This document shows, one piece after another, positions 1-13,500 of a stretch of DNA of 64,000 bases; within the stretch, counting starts at the first letter, position 1; each line of letters begins with the position of its first letter. Origin of the DNA: Cinclus cinclus. Lineage: Eukaryota; Chordata; Aves; Passeriformes; Cinclidae. Below the pieces are notes generated by a model, which ran no database searches, was not told the origin of the DNA, and saw only the letters and a list, made by a program, of their open reading frames with translations. The translations under genes were made by a program, and so were the position numbers. The stretch lies in assembly GCF_963662255.1 (NCBI RefSeq), contig NC_085047.1, positions 18,007,258 through 18,071,257 of the forward strand, written 5' to 3'.

Positions 1-3000
1 AAATAATCAAGTATATAAAGATCTTTGTGCTCTCCACAACTGAAGCACAATTCTTAAAAATGAATGGAACAAAAAACTTTTGTATTTGTGAAATAAAAAT
101 CAATTCTTTGAACAACTAGCAGGACCAGCATTCTTCAGGACAAGCTCCTTAAAATCTACAGGCCGTTTTTCCTTTTTTTTGTCTTGTTATGGTTTGGGGT
201 TTTTTTTTAGAAAATTTTTTCAGTTGTTTAGGGGTTTGTTTTGTGTTTTTTTTCATACAGAATTACTAGTATAACCCTGCAAGGCCCTTGTGCTAAGGAT
301 ATGGCCAAAAGAGGAAAAAACTCCATCCAAAAGATGAAAATTTGTTCACATTTAATAAAAGGTCAGCAGTTAAAATACCTGATAGTGCTGGCTGGAACTG
401 TAGAGTAAGAATGGGATATAACTGCTTTGGGATCTACAGAATTACAGTATAGCATACAGATAGCTGGATTTGAAATCAGAAAGTGAACAAGAGATTAAGC
501 GTTTTCTGTAAATCAGGTTCTGCTATGCTCAAGATTGTATACCAACCGAGAAAACAGAAATTATTTAAAACCCTAGGTGCACGCAAGTCCACAGTTCTGA
601 ACTGTACTAGCCTAAGAAACAAAAGCACAAGATCCATGGATTTTCAGTCTTACCTGCTTTGAAAGACAGTCACTAGGCTTGCTTGTCATTGACCCAATAC
701 GAAACTAAAAGTTTGAACTTGGCACCTGAATTGCAAAGTACCCTGCAAAACCCCAGACTAACACAATGCTGACTTACTTCCAGGCCACTTGTGCCAAACC
801 TTAGAGCAAGAAGGTCTGGCTGAAGGGCTGAACTGAACACACTGAAATATGTAGGTAGAGGCAAAGCCTGACTTTATGAAGTCCTTCTGAGCAATAGGAT
901 ATTTTAGCTCTTTCTTAGACCCAGCACACATATATTTCTATCACCTTCACACATCTTGTACGATGAACAAAACACGCGTATGCACCTTTGCAAACATCAT
1001 GTTCAGAGAAGTAGGAAGAACAGAGCACAATATTCACACAGCACTACATTATGAAGAGACCTTGGCTTGGAAGAGCAAAAGACCAGGCCCAAAAGCTCTG
1101 ACCTGCAAAGGTATTTATTTTCCTGTCAGGCAGCACAAGCTTATAGATGTGGACGAAGAATCCTAAACCGAACTTGGATGCAAACAGATTTCTCAAGTCT
1201 CTAAGTCCACAAGTACTCAACCAGCAAGATTGAAATCAACAGGTAACAGTTCCCCACTATTTTTTCACCAACCAATATTGGAAAGTAATATGCATACAGC
1301 AGACATTTTAGTAGCAAAGAGGTAGTTGGTGTGGTAAGTTTAACAGTCATGTAAGACCTTGCAGGAAATTCAGGAATTCTGTATTTAATTCTGCCACCAG
1401 TCATCTGGTCTTAACTGAAAATCCCTGAGTCTACTCTGCAATCTGCAAAATGAGGATGGGTAGCACTGGTTCTGAAATATTTGTAAAATGTAGTTAGTTG
1501 ATGCCTGCAAAAGCATGCAACAGAAGAGTAAAATGTTATTACACCCTAAAAACATGCTGTTTAAAATACATAATATATAAATGACAACACTATCTGTGTT
1601 CTACAGCACACATTCTTAAGAGTTTTTTATACACCTGTTCAGAACGTGAATTTTCATTCTCTGGTAGGATGGACCTGAAGTCCCTCTCTCCAGAGAAAGA
1701 TCTTTCTCTAGATCTTCACAATCAAACAAAACTGAGCCTCAGTGCAAAATTTTCCCCAAGTATTCTCACACAAGTACAATTAATGCAACTGCCATTTTAC
1801 CCTGACAGAGCTAATAAAAAAAAAAAAACAAACCAACAAATGTGGACAACTCTTCTCAACCTTCTGCCCTGCTACTCACTAGGAAATTTTTCTTTCAGAA
1901 ACTGCACAGCACTTTACACAGGAAGAAGCTATCACCACTCCAACTCTGTAAATGGTGAAACTGCTTTATTTGGACTCCATAGCTGAAAAAAAAGCTGTAG
2001 TGGCATATTATGCCTTTATTCTAAGGCTACCACATACTTTCAACCACATTTGTAAAATGGAAATTCACACCAATCACCTGTGTCATTATAGTGGTAAAGT
2101 ACAGATGATCCTTCAAGAAACCTCAACAGGATCCATAAATTCTGACTTGTAAGCAAGTCTTTATTTCCACTGAAGTCTGTAACAAAGTTCTCACAGAACT
2201 CAGCACAACAGTGATTACCCCTAATGGGATGCAGCTCCTGGGCAACAGCATAGCTCCTTTTTGGATAGGAGATGAGGGAAATCACACATAGGGTAAGCTG
2301 CCCCTTCACTTTTGGTGCGTGGGAGAAGTACCTGGGGAAGCAACAGAATCTGTTTTGCAGACAGTGCACAACATGTATGATACTTTGTAAAGCACATTCC
2401 TCTGCAGTTTACCTTACACAAACTTGGAGTGCTCAGGCTAAGACAGTGCACCTGCTTTTCCACTGCCTCTATGCTTGGCTAACCCCACCACAAAAGCAGA
2501 CTGCTTGGCAGAGACACTACTGTGGTTCAGCACTAACAGAACTGCCTCTGGTTCCTCAGTTTAAAATTGTTCCAAAAAAAAGACTGGCCCATCATCTAAA
2601 TACGGACTGCTGTTGATTATATCACTAAGTTCATCCATCTGACTACCTCTCCAAAGAAAGAGAAAAAAGGTGAGTTTTAATAGCAGTGATGAGACGCCAC
2701 CACCACCACTACCCACTGCTACCTCTTCCCCTGCCCCTAGTAAAAAATAAAAAGGACTGAGGGCATCTCATGCTTCTGATCAAGTGCTACTGATGCAGTT
2801 TCAGCAATGTTTTAAATACACACTTCTCCTAACTGGTTTTGCCACAATCTCTCAGACTAACACAACCAAATTTTGTTCAGCAGCCTCAGTGGAATTGCAC
2901 AAGCTCACATCAACTCTGATCTCAGACCAAATTGAATTTTACATCTAGATTTCTTAGCCTGACCAGTATCCCATTTCAATGTAACCTAGCAGAAGAACAC

Positions 3001-3232
3001 TCCTAAGCATGTGCAGACTAGTAGGTTTCTCTGAGAGATTTCAGACAGAACACTGTTAAAGATACCAATTCTCCTGATAAAATCTTGGCTCCAATACTTA
3101 TTTTCTGAAAGGAAGGAAAGCCTCAACATTTTACATGTCTGGGGGGGAGGGGGGCGGAAAGAAGCAGCAAGGTAGGACAAGAATAATTCAACCCTATGAA
3201 AATGCAGTAATTATAAAATCAGCCACACTCTA
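1..3232. other. AT-rich intron-like sequence, no gene seen
   Basis: Low-CpG, AT-rich sequence with only short chance reading frames of about 60-115 codons, none showing a recognisable domain. If the leftward gene whose promoter lies at 15-18 kb exists, this stretch is most simply one of its introns. A minus-strand donor-like site near 655 (CAAAGCAG then GTAAGA) follows sequence with stops in all three frames, so it is not a coding exon. A purine-rich plus-strand donor-like word near 2670 is equally unsupported. Confidence 0.6.
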
Positions 3233-3766
3233 GAATCACAGAATGGTTTGGGTTGGAAGGGACCTTAAAGGTCATCTAATTCGAACTCCTGAGCCATGGG
3301 TAGGGACACCTTTAACTAGACCAAGTTGCTCAAGCCTCATGCAGCCTGGCCTTGAACACTTCCAGGGATGAGGCAACCACAACTTCTCTGGGCAGCCTGT
3401 GCAGTCATCCCATCACAGTAAAGAATTTCTTCCTAATACGTAATCTAAATCTGCACTCTCTCAGTTCGAAGCCATTCCTCCTTGTCCTGTCACTACCTGC
3501 TCTCATGCAAAGCCCCTCTCCATCTCTCTCACTGGCCACATGAAGGTACTGGAAAGCTGCTACAAGGTCTTCCTAGAGCCACATCTTCTCCAAGTTGAAA
3601 TCTCTCTCTACCTGTTCTCACAGGAAAGGTGCTGCAGCCCTATGAAGAACTGTATACCCTTTCTCTGGACTTGCTCCAACAGGCCCATGCCTTTATTATA
3701 CTGGGGATCCCAGAGCTGGATGCAGTCCTCCAAGTGGAGTGTCACAAGAGCGGCACAGTAGGTGAG
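3233..3766 (-). mobile_element. CR1 LINE, 5'-truncated 3' end
   Basis: The plus strand begins with AATCACAGAATGGTTTGGG and continues with the GGAAGGGACC word. This is the reverse complement of the conserved 3' end of avian CR1 non-LTR retrotransposons. Similarity continues through the usual downstream phrases (for example CTTCCAGGGATGAGGCAACC, CTTCTCTGGGCAGCCTGTGC, CCTTGTCCTGTCACTAC, CTCCAACAGGCCCATG) to about 3766, where it fades. The copy therefore lies on the minus strand and keeps only about 530 bp of the element's 3' part, covering the end of the reverse-transcriptase ORF and the 3' UTR. It has drifted and is interrupted by stops, so it is a dead insertion. The short frames here at 3352-3543, 3540-3761 and 3608-3790 are not genes. 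Truncation from the 5' side is the normal outcome of target-primed insertion. Confidence 0.95.
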
Positions 3767-4402
3767 AAGTAAAGCATTCTGCTGAAGCAATTCTGTTTAA
3801 AAAAAGCTAATTGACTTAGAGCAGTTAAAAACATGAATGCTTCAGTAATAAACAGCTCCCATCAAAAAAGTTACCTAAATAGGTGACTACACTGTTTTCT
3901 TACTGATCTTGAATCAAATGTATGTGAAAATGAAAACAACGACCCTTTCAGGATGAGTGATTCATCTTACTTCAGCTTGTTCTCTTAAGAGTAAGAAATA
4001 CTCAGTAATTTTCCTGTTTCAATTTTTAAGGAATGTTTTCTTTTTAGATCTTTATAAAAACTGACCACATTTGCAGCCTGCAATAGCATTCTGACCTTTG
4101 CTTCAATCTTCCTCTGATTTCTATTCAGCTTTCTAATCTTATCATATTTAGTTCTACTAGACCACAATAACTGCTGAGACTTTGAATATCCTATACATTG
4201 ACATAAAAGAATATAGAAGAACAGGACAAAGGATCATGAAACCTATGTTTGCACCAGAGAGTGAAGGCCATAAAACCACTTCTTGAAGTGTGTAACTCCT
4301 TTTTGTGTGGCAGGGGCAAAACTGCATTTGTACACAGTTTGTGTAACTGTACCACCAGGCCTCAGGCACACCCTGCATTTCTGAACACAACTCTTCTCCT
4401 AC

Positions 4403-4459
4403 CTGAGATTTAACTCTGCATTCCTTAATGGTCACAAATACTGCTACAGAGTTCCCCTG
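4403..4459 (-). other. Candidate small exon (57 nt), minus strand
   Basis: Read on the minus strand, a good polypyrimidine and acceptor (TGTTCTTTTCTGCAG) is followed by 57 nt ending in CTCAG and then a GTAGGA donor. The length is a multiple of three. Only one of the three frames is open, giving a 19-residue peptide starting QGNSVAVF and ending RVKSQ. I do not recognise the peptide. It lies downstream of the minus-strand promoter region at 15-18 kb, so position and strand fit a cassette exon of that gene. Chance acceptor-donor pairs are common in introns, so this stays tentative. Confidence 0.2.
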
Positions 4460-6117
4460 CTGCAGAAAAGAACACATGGAGATGCAGAGTCAATACATGT
4501 TATCAAGCTCTTTGACTGGTCAGATGCTATTAATATTTTGGTAGGGTGGGGGTTAGAATTTGTGCCAGCCACAGAGTTGCCATGGCATATATACTGATTT
4601 TTTTCCTTATTTCTTTACCCTCTAATACATTAGCAATACATGCAGCATCCAGTAATAACCTGGTTTCATGTTTTGCTTTCTCTCATCAGCAGTGCTAGAT
4701 TCCTTCCTGAATGTTGTAAAGCACTCCCTCAACCATTAAAGTCACAATCACATACCACATAGTCAAAAGGAAAGGTTGTAACAGCAATTTTAAAATAATT
4801 AGTTTTTTAATGTTAAGTACATATTTGTGTAAACAGAGATCCATTCATCTATATCTTTTAAAAGCTACAGAGGGGTCTAGAACCCACAAAAAAAAAAAAA
4901 TGGCCACAGTATTACCAAGTGAGCTACTCTGCATCCCTTAATGGCAGAAGATCCTGCCCAAGGCATCTGGTATTACAAACAGGAATTGGATAATAGATGC
5001 TGAATACATCTAGAAAATATATTCTGCTTAACAGAAACAGATACAACAATCACAAATGAACTCTTTCTGAACAAAGAAATCATATCCACATTTCAGATGT
5101 TATGGTTGCTAGATGCATTTTAACAAAAAATACCTAATTTCAATTTGCCTTTAAATTATTACCAACCAATGTTACATTCCACTGTAATATTATGTAACTT
5201 GATTTATATTAAATTAAAATTAATTGTAAATGTTTGATGTCAAAACTATAAACAAAGCTAAAGTACTCAACAGGTAAGTCTTCCTTGAAGTACCACAAAC
5301 AAGTACTGGTTTAGAACTAAGTTACCTGAAACCAATACCTTCCCATGCATCTGCAGTCTTTGCTCCATAAGTCACTTAATGGCACTCCCTGTTAAGCTGG
5401 GAAACTAACAGGGAATTGAAATAGTAAGATTATTTGTTTTCCTTCTCTTCTGAGAAAACAAAGGAGTTTGTGTTCTGTTAGTTCTAAAAGCTTGAATTCG
5501 GTTAAGCAGAATCAGTTATCTTACTAGGGATAATACTTTACTTTTATTTTAGGTGCAAAATCTATTTGGATTTACTCATGTGTTTGTGCATGAGTGTAAT
5601 TTCATTAAGGACATTTTTAAAATCTGCAGTCAAAAAAGGCGTAATTTGTCATGTCCTAAACAAAAACTTTCTCAACAGTTGCAATGTATATAAATGCACA
5701 TAAGCCATAAAATCACTTATGAAGTATACAGTGCATGCTCTGAAATAACAACAACAACAAAAAAGTAGCACCTGATTTAGTGTAAAGGCTAAATTTAGCA
5801 ACATATTTTAATGGCTGTCTACCAACAGAGACTGCTTCTGAAAAAACAATACCAAAGCAAAATGAGATTACAAGCACCAATTTAAACCAAGTGTTTATTG
5901 AGTGAAATCCTGATTTAAATCAGTTCAATAGGTATAACTGGAATGTCAAGGCAGCAGACGCATGAGCGTGCGTGCAGAGGGGCTCACAAGGGCCAGTAAT
6001 AGGAGGCATAAAACCTCCCTGCTTTCAGTATGACTGCCTCACTCTCTCCTTCTCCTACTCAATCTCTGCAAAGCCTGTTAGAACTCCACAAAACACCATC
6101 CCCCACTCATTCCCCCT

Positions 6118-6134
6118 CCCCCCCCCCCCCCCCC
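6118..6134. repeat. Poly-C run (17 bases)
   Basis: An uninterrupted run of 17 C follows a C-rich lead-in (CATTCCCCCTCCC). It is a mononucleotide repeat, likely to be length-variable and hard to sequence. No function is implied. Confidence 0.95.
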
Positions 6135-6913
6135 TTTAGGATCCTTGAGTAAGAGAACACACACTGTCCCCACTGCAGACCTGAACTGTGCCCTTCTCTC
6201 ATGTAACCCACTGCATGGAGATGTCTGTGATGACAACCTCACCTCCCATTTTGATTTCCTTCTTTCTGCAAAGATTAACAGTAAACGTCAAATGCAGCCC
6301 TGGGGGTCCATCCAGGAAAGCAAGACTGCATACAGAAACCAGATGTGGCAGAGAAATCAGGAGAACACCTCTTACTCAAAACCACGGTACCTGGTTAGTT
6401 TTCTCAGGTGCTTCCCTCCATGCACTCCATCATCCTCTAACTCACTTCTGCCCCATCAGCACATGGCGCAGCAAAACAGAAAGCTCGACAGGGACATCCT
6501 CAAGAGTCCTCTTCACTATATAAATAAATAATCAGTTTCCTCTAGATATATTTTTGAGGAGGGCAGGATCTTCCTTTGCTGATTAAAAACCAGGAAGGAG
6601 TCGCAGGCACACAGACCCAAAGCTTTGTTTGGAGCTACCACCTGAACAACAGGCCAGCCCCGAGTTGCAGCAATCTAAGTGATTTCAAAACTGGCAACTG
6701 AGCATCCAAGTCCCTTCAACAGCCTCCTCCAAAAGACTCTGAAGGACCAAACTATGGTGAGGGCACTCAGTGTGAGATTTTGCCTGGGTCACTTTTAATC
6801 ATAGACTTTATTTAGCTTTTGCTGCTTTGGGACATAGTGCTGAGGCGAGACAAATGAGCACAAGCACATACAAGAGAATGCAAGGAAAATACTTGACATT
6901 CAAAACTTGTTTT

Positions 6914-6932
6914 ACACACACACACACACACA
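6914..6932. repeat. (CA)n microsatellite
   Basis: About nine to ten perfect AC dinucleotides sit in AT-rich unique sequence. This is a standard short microsatellite. Confidence 0.95.
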
Positions 6933-9900
6933 AAGGCAATTTTCTCATGTTAATGGAAATCTCATTAAATGAGAAATGGAAAAACTCAACCATTACACTT
7001 GGTTATCTGTCATTTACTTTCTTTATTTAAGGTCTTCCATACTAAGAAATAAAGTCAAAAACTTCCTTCCCTTGCTCTACACTTCTGACACTTGTACTTT
7101 TTATTTAATCTAACCATTTTAAAAGAATGGCACTGGAGCTTCTGCTTACTCTTTCAGCACTAAAACACATTTTAATCAATACAACAGAGGAAGTAAATTG
7201 TGAATAATTGCCTGTATTAATATATTTGCTACCAGCTTTGTCATTCTTTAATTTGCACACACCAAACTTCCCCTTATGAACACCTCTGTTTCTCCAAAAA
7301 CAGCTGGAAATTAATTATGCTGGTTTTATTTTCTTATTAATTCATATACTATAGTTCTGTAATCAGTGAAGGATCATGCTGCAATTTTGCATACTTGTTT
7401 CAAAATACATTATGAGCACTTGATGATTGATGTTTAACACAACATATGAAAGAGCATCTCAAACAAATTAAAGGGAATACAAATAAAGAAACTTAGGTAA
7501 GAAGAAGAATTACACATATACTCAAACAAGAGCTAAACCCTGGAACTCACAAGTTTGTGGCATGGAACCCTGATTAGAACTGAGCTAGGCAGGAAGTTTA
7601 CTCAACATGAAATTTGGATATAAAGAAACCTTTTGCAAAGAGAAAGAACAGCTGAAGACAGATTTACCAATGAAGCAGAGGTGAAAACGGTACTTCTTTC
7701 CAAACTTATCATCTCTGACCATTGATTTGCACTACATCAGAATGCTTTCTTTCCCTAGACAGACAGCCAACTTGTGAAGCAAACATACTTGAACAAAATG
7801 GCTTACGTGCCAGAAGACTTATCATCTACCAAATGGCATTCTCACACTTCATGCTCTTCCACCCTCTTCTCATTTACAGGAACTTGGCATGTTTCAGCAA
7901 TGTCTCTCTCTATTCCCAGATCTTCCTACATGGCTCACCATCAGGTCAGGGATGGCCTGCAAGCTTGTGAGCTGATCACTGAGTACATCAGGTGCATGAC
8001 CCTGGCAGGACTAACTGTACATCACTAAGAATAATGTGAAACCTACAGCTTTCCTGAGGAATTACGGGCCACCAGGAACTTCAGCCAGCAAACTTGCAAA
8101 GGGGTGCACATTGCTGATGCAGGTCTGGTTCTGGTTTTTTGTTCAGGAATTCACCTGCACAGCTGTAACTGCAGGATCAGGCTCTTCAGCAATGAGGTCA
8201 AAAGAAACTGTTGTTTCTGTACTTCACCCCTAAGTCAGCATGATGTTGCTAACTGTAGTTCACTGTAGGCAGGATGTAGCTCAAAGACCACCACTTAGGG
8301 AAACAAACCCAAACATGGCCAACCACAAAAATGTAATGAGGTAAGAAATCAAGTCCTCCCTCACTCCTTCCATTCTCACCTAATGTTTTCTTCATCCAGC
8401 TTCACCTTCAAACTTCTCACAAAGTCTCTTTCAAATATTGCTTTGGCAACCATAAAACAATGCATTCTCTCACATACACAAACAAGAACTTAGAATTGTT
8501 TCACAGAACACTACACAGGCTGCAGAGGGAAGATGTACTATTCGACTGCAAGAGATGTAACCCTGACTATTACTGTGTGACATGTTTTCCCCACTACCAT
8601 TGCTGGGTACCTCTTGACTGTGTGTACAAATGAAAAACATACTCAAACCAAAAAGACAGACAACTTCTAACAAGGTTGAAGTTTAAAAGTCCTTGTGTAG
8701 CCAGCAGAAAAAAACATATTGGGGAACAAACTGAAAAAGGTATTTGTTGAAAGCCATCAAGCACTGAAACACTGCCTGCGTGGTACGGTCACCAATCCTT
8801 GACCCAGCTCACCAGTGGCACAGGACCAGGCTTAAGACCTCCCCACGTGAATCCTGCAACGGGCCAGCTCAGTTCTCATCAACAGAACCAAGGAGCAGGC
8901 CTTTCATGTGTCTGCCTAACCCTGCCACGGGGACCTCTGGGTTCCAGAAACACAGGAGTGCCCCTCCCAGGAGTGAGGGTGGCACAAATCTTGCTGCTGC
9001 TACACCTGTGTAAGTGGAGTGTGATCCCACAGCCCGGAACACAGGGGCATTCCACAAGGTCTCAAATGCCTTTAAGAAAGAAAACATCATAAACCCCCTA
9101 ACAAAATACCGCACAGCCAGAGGGAAGACACTTTCCCACTTTCCCTCAGAAAGGGAAGGTGTAGACAGGACTTGATAAGCTTCTTGTCAAGAGAGCTTCC
9201 ACTTGCATTAAGTTCCACAGATCCCACGTTGTGCAAGTCCACTGAATTATTTGTATCTTTGCTGAATGAGGCTCTGTGACATTAAGGTCAATAAAATGCT
9301 GCTTCTTACTTTCAGCATTTGCTACATTTTATAAAATCATACAGAGACACCCACATGGTAGATTTCTGACAATAAAAATCCCATGCTTCCTAAGCAACTG
9401 ATTTTCTTCATGTAGCCTCATAAAATCCTGTTAACTTTCCTTCCCCTCGCTAAAAATTGAAATGCTGTTGTACTAAGTTTCTTTGTACTCAGATGCGCCT
9501 GAAGCTAGTTTATTTTCACATACTGAATTGTCCATGCTCCTAAGAACTTGCTATTACATTATGCATTTGTGTGCTATAAAGGGAAAAGCATGAATACTGG
9601 AAAGTGTCAAAACCATGCTTTTCCTCTACGTTGATTCATCTTTTAGGTAATTAAATTAATAAATATTTGAAATAATAAAATGCTGCTACCATTGTAAGAA
9701 TAGTACAAATAGGTCTACACCCAGGCAGTATGTAAAGTGTACTGTACTCCTCAAATACACCTCCAATTTTTATATCGAATTTTTATTTTAAGTAACAAAA
9801 CACCAGTAAACAGCAAATCTGAAAATCTTACATGTTTACCGTCTCTAGAAATAAAAGTTCAGTAAGCAAGTTACCCTATTTATCACAATACTGCCAGAAT

Positions 9901-10379
9901 GTCAAAGTAGCTGTTTCTGTCTATTCCATGTTTTATAAGAAAATCAGTTGTCATTTTGCATTAGATTATAAATATGAAAAAAATAATTTACTTGTGAAGA
10001 ACTATTTCATATTAATCACATTTTAAAAACTTCATTATGAAGAGTCCTGTTCTTCCTCATATTAACTTTACAAAGTTGGCATTAGATGAATAGGGGTAAT
10101 AAATACTGCAATAAATGGCAGTTTAAATACCATGTTTACTGGTAAAAGCTCTTAAGTAAGCTCTCCTCCTACTTTACACTGTCTTGTCAATAAATGTAAC
10201 TAAATTTTAAGTCAGTAACTTCACAACATTCTGAAGGTGGGATTTTTTTTTAAGCAGCATTATGAATGAAAGTGGAGTATTGGCAGAAGATGTCCAAGTG
10301 GCACAGAATTCAGTGAGACTATTCACATCTTAAGACAGGCACTTACCAGGAAAGCTTCAGAGCAGTAGCATACACCAAG

Positions 10380-10560
10380 GGAATGGACACAAAACTAAGG
10401 AGTCAGATGCAGATTTTATTCTAGTCCCTGATAATGCTAACCTGCCAAGTGACTGCAGGCAAGCCTACACTCCCTCACAGCTTTTAATCTCTGATGCCTA
10501 AAACTGGGAAAAAATTATTCTTCCTGATCTTGAGGTGTGTGATTACAGTATGGCTTGTTT
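10380..10560 (+). mobile_element. Diverged MIR-like SINE fragment
   Basis: The segment contains, in the right order, words typical of the MIR core: a GGAGTCAGATGCAG part, TTTTATTCTAGTCCC, then TGCCAAGTGACTGCAGGCAAGCC (compare the MIR phrase for accessible core, CTGTGTGACCTTGGGCAAG), followed by CTCTGATGCCTAAAACTGGGAAA (compare CTCAGTTTCCTCATCTGTAAAATGGG). It is heavily diverged, as expected for a family amplified early in amniote history. The call rests on remembered consensus words, not on an alignment. A minus-strand donor-like word near 10345 lies next to it but has no supporting exon. Confidence 0.5.
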
Positions 10561-13500
10561 ATTTCACCAGACAGGACAGAAGTACATAAATAAGGCAAGG
10601 CCTACAACTGCTAATTATTAATAATATCACTACCACTGAGAAAATAGTATGTGCTTCTTTCTTTTTCAAGCAATGCAAAACAGCAGCCCATCAAGCCATT
10701 CTTAAATTTGGAGTAATCCTTAGGCTGTTTCAGATCTTGCCCCTTCTGAAACTATCAAGAAAGGTGACAGCTGTAGGAGCCTTCTGTGAAATTCCTATGT
10801 CCACCAAGACCACATTCACCCCTCTAGTCTCAGACAGAAACACTGTATCATTACTGATCTTAAAAACAAATAAACAAACAAAAACCCAAACCAAAACAAA
10901 AACCTCCACAAAATAATAAAAAGGAAGTAAATTCTAATAATCTTTTGACATGCAACAGAACAATAAAGCTTCAGGCAATAACACCCCAGAAAAGGGAGAA
11001 ACATGGTAGAAGGAACATAAATAAACTTAATACCATAGAAGTTAGAAGGATGACTTTAACCTATTTCTTCTCAAGAATACTTTGAAATACATATAAGCTC
11101 AACCCAGCATCACAGACCCCTAAGTAATAATGAAAATATAAATTACTAAGCTTACAGTAAGCTACAACAGTACCTATACTGCTTTGAAAAACTTAAATCA
11201 CTCATGAAAACTACCCCAATATATGGGCACCATATGATTTAATGATATAGGGAAGTACTGTCACTCTCCATTTAGAAGTGGGCAAAGGACATATGGCTAT
11301 GTTTCTGTAAGTAAAAACCTTGGAAGCCACCAGCAGGCCAAAGCTGTGCTGCTGATTCCATTGGTGGCCACAGCAGGCCATCCCCACGACAGGGCACAGG
11401 AAATGGGACTTGGGTGCAAAATTTGGAAACCTACTTCTGGTTTTGACCACATCACTTGCCAGAGCCCACAGAGGCAGCCTGCAACACACTCAAAAATTAA
11501 AATGAGAGTTTCAGTTAATTTATAGCACCTTCCTCCATGCTTTCAGATAAAGAGGGGAATCTGAACACTGCACAAGCAATGTACTGTTGAAAGAAAAGCA
11601 GTGTTTCACCTCCCAGGTGTCTCAATTTCACTGCAGGTACATTTACAAACTTCACATCACAGCAGAGCCTTGGACACCACAGGTCTCATCGACCTTACCT
11701 CTTCCAGCACCACATGTGGTGGAAGAGTACCTCATCCCAGCTCACTCAGTCAAGATCTCCTCCCTTCACACCACTCTTTTCCCAGCTCTGTGCCAGAGGA
11801 CTGCCCTGCCTAGTGCCATGTTCACGAGCTCCAGAGGCACTGCGCATCCTCAGCCCACAGACCACGAGCGGCAGCAACCTGGAAGAACTTTAAGCTCTGA
11901 ATGCGAGCAATCATACCAGTGAATTTAACAAGACTTGTCATCTGCTTCAAGATACTCACATGCTTACGGGATTGCCAGCCACGGAACCACTAATTTCCGA
12001 ACAAAGTGTATTAAGAGCATTCCGGATGAAGAGGAAAAACATTAGTTACAAAATAATGGCATGATTACCTCTGATATTTTATGTGGAAAACTGACATTTA
12101 ATATCTTTAATTATTCACACAACAGCTAAGAAAGAAAGCTCTTCTTCCTTGAAGGGAAAAATAAACATGGACAAATTCCGCTCACCATCACTCCTACACT
12201 CCTTTCCTAAATAAACCTCCTGCTGAAGCCAGTGGAAGTTCTGCAGGCAATGAGCTTACACCAAGCAGCCCCCAAAAGAACTCAAAAGTGTCATGGGCAA
12301 GCTTCTTAAATATTCTGAGTTTACCTTCATACAGAAACCAGCTACGTTTCTGCTAAATTACATGCCTGCTTGACATGGTTTATCAGCTCGCTGTGCCAAG
12401 AGAAACAGTAGTGTGCAACAAACTTTTGAGAGCTTGGGCCAATTTCTGAAGCATCCAAAAGGCCTGTTGCTAAGCATCTCATCACCTTCTATCTTGTGAC
12501 ACACCAGCCCTGCACTGACACTCACCAAGCAAACCAGAACTCCTGTACATCAAGACTGAATGACTAAAACCCATTCATGAACAGTTACTTTAGTGAGAAC
12601 TGTGCAATAAAAGAAATCTTCCCTTTTACCAAAATAAAAGCTCTCTAAAGTAAATGAAGACTTCTAGTCATGGACAAATTGAACAAAATCTCTATTCTCA
12701 CCTTAACTAGTCACATTGTTTTCACTGCCTTTTTTTTAAAAGCTACAAGGAAATTTATTTCTTTGCTTCCTCTAAAGCTCCTATTATGCCTTTTTCGTAA
12801 AAAAGATACCCTAGCCCTTCCTTTGTTCAAGCCAGTTCAACATCAGATGAGACATGCATTTAGCACTATGCACAAAACCCAGGTCCACTCCTCTCCAACT
12901 GTGGGAAGGCTATGATCACCACTTCACTGCCAGATCAACACTCCATGCATCCAAAAGACTTTATAACAAAACTAAAACTAGATAATGACTCAAGACCTGA
13001 GTCAAGGCCTCAGCTATTCTTGCTCAGTATCCTTTACAATTACTTGAAATAAAGAAAACGTCCTTAGCACTTACAGCACTCTCATGTGACTATTAAAAAC
13101 TGAAAACACAGAAAATTAAGTTCAGAAATCAGTACGTTTGTATTCAGCACTGATAAACATTTTGAAGCTTATCTGCCAGTTTTGAACTTCCAGATGCATT
13201 TTTACTTGGAAAAAGTTGCTGCACCAATTACTCTTCACAGAACACAACCCTTGTCAGTAATGGTATAAAAGCAAAAGATGTATGTTCCTATGCAACTAGT
13301 CTGTCACAAAAAATTCCACTAATTGAACTTGATATTTATACTCTGAAACCCAAACATACCAACCACACTGCACGCAAAATCCAAAAACCTGAAAAATTTG
13401 GGTGCAAATCCGCAGGAACTGGAGAACAGCAGAATTCTCCCTTCAAACCAACTGCCCATAGTGGTTATCCCAGCCTTAACACTAGCTTTGTGGCCATAAT

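Larger units (their letters stand above)
3767..10379. other. AT-rich intron-like sequence with simple repeats
   Basis: No supported gene. The stretch contains a run of 13 A at 4888-4900, a C run at 6118-6134 and a (CA)n tract at 6914-6932, listed separately. One 57-nt candidate minus-strand exon (4403-4459) is also listed separately. A locally GC-richer part at about 8780-9120 has no recognisable coding content and may be an old repeat I cannot name. Confidence 0.55.

Noticed and set aside
655..745. Minus-strand exon candidate with TTTTGCAG acceptor and CAAAGCAG|GTAAGA donor
   Set aside because: All three frames have stops, so it is not coding; an untranslated exon cannot be supported from sequence alone.
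3352..3790. Short frames on both strands as small genes
   Set aside because: They lie inside the CR1 remnant and reflect its decayed sequence.
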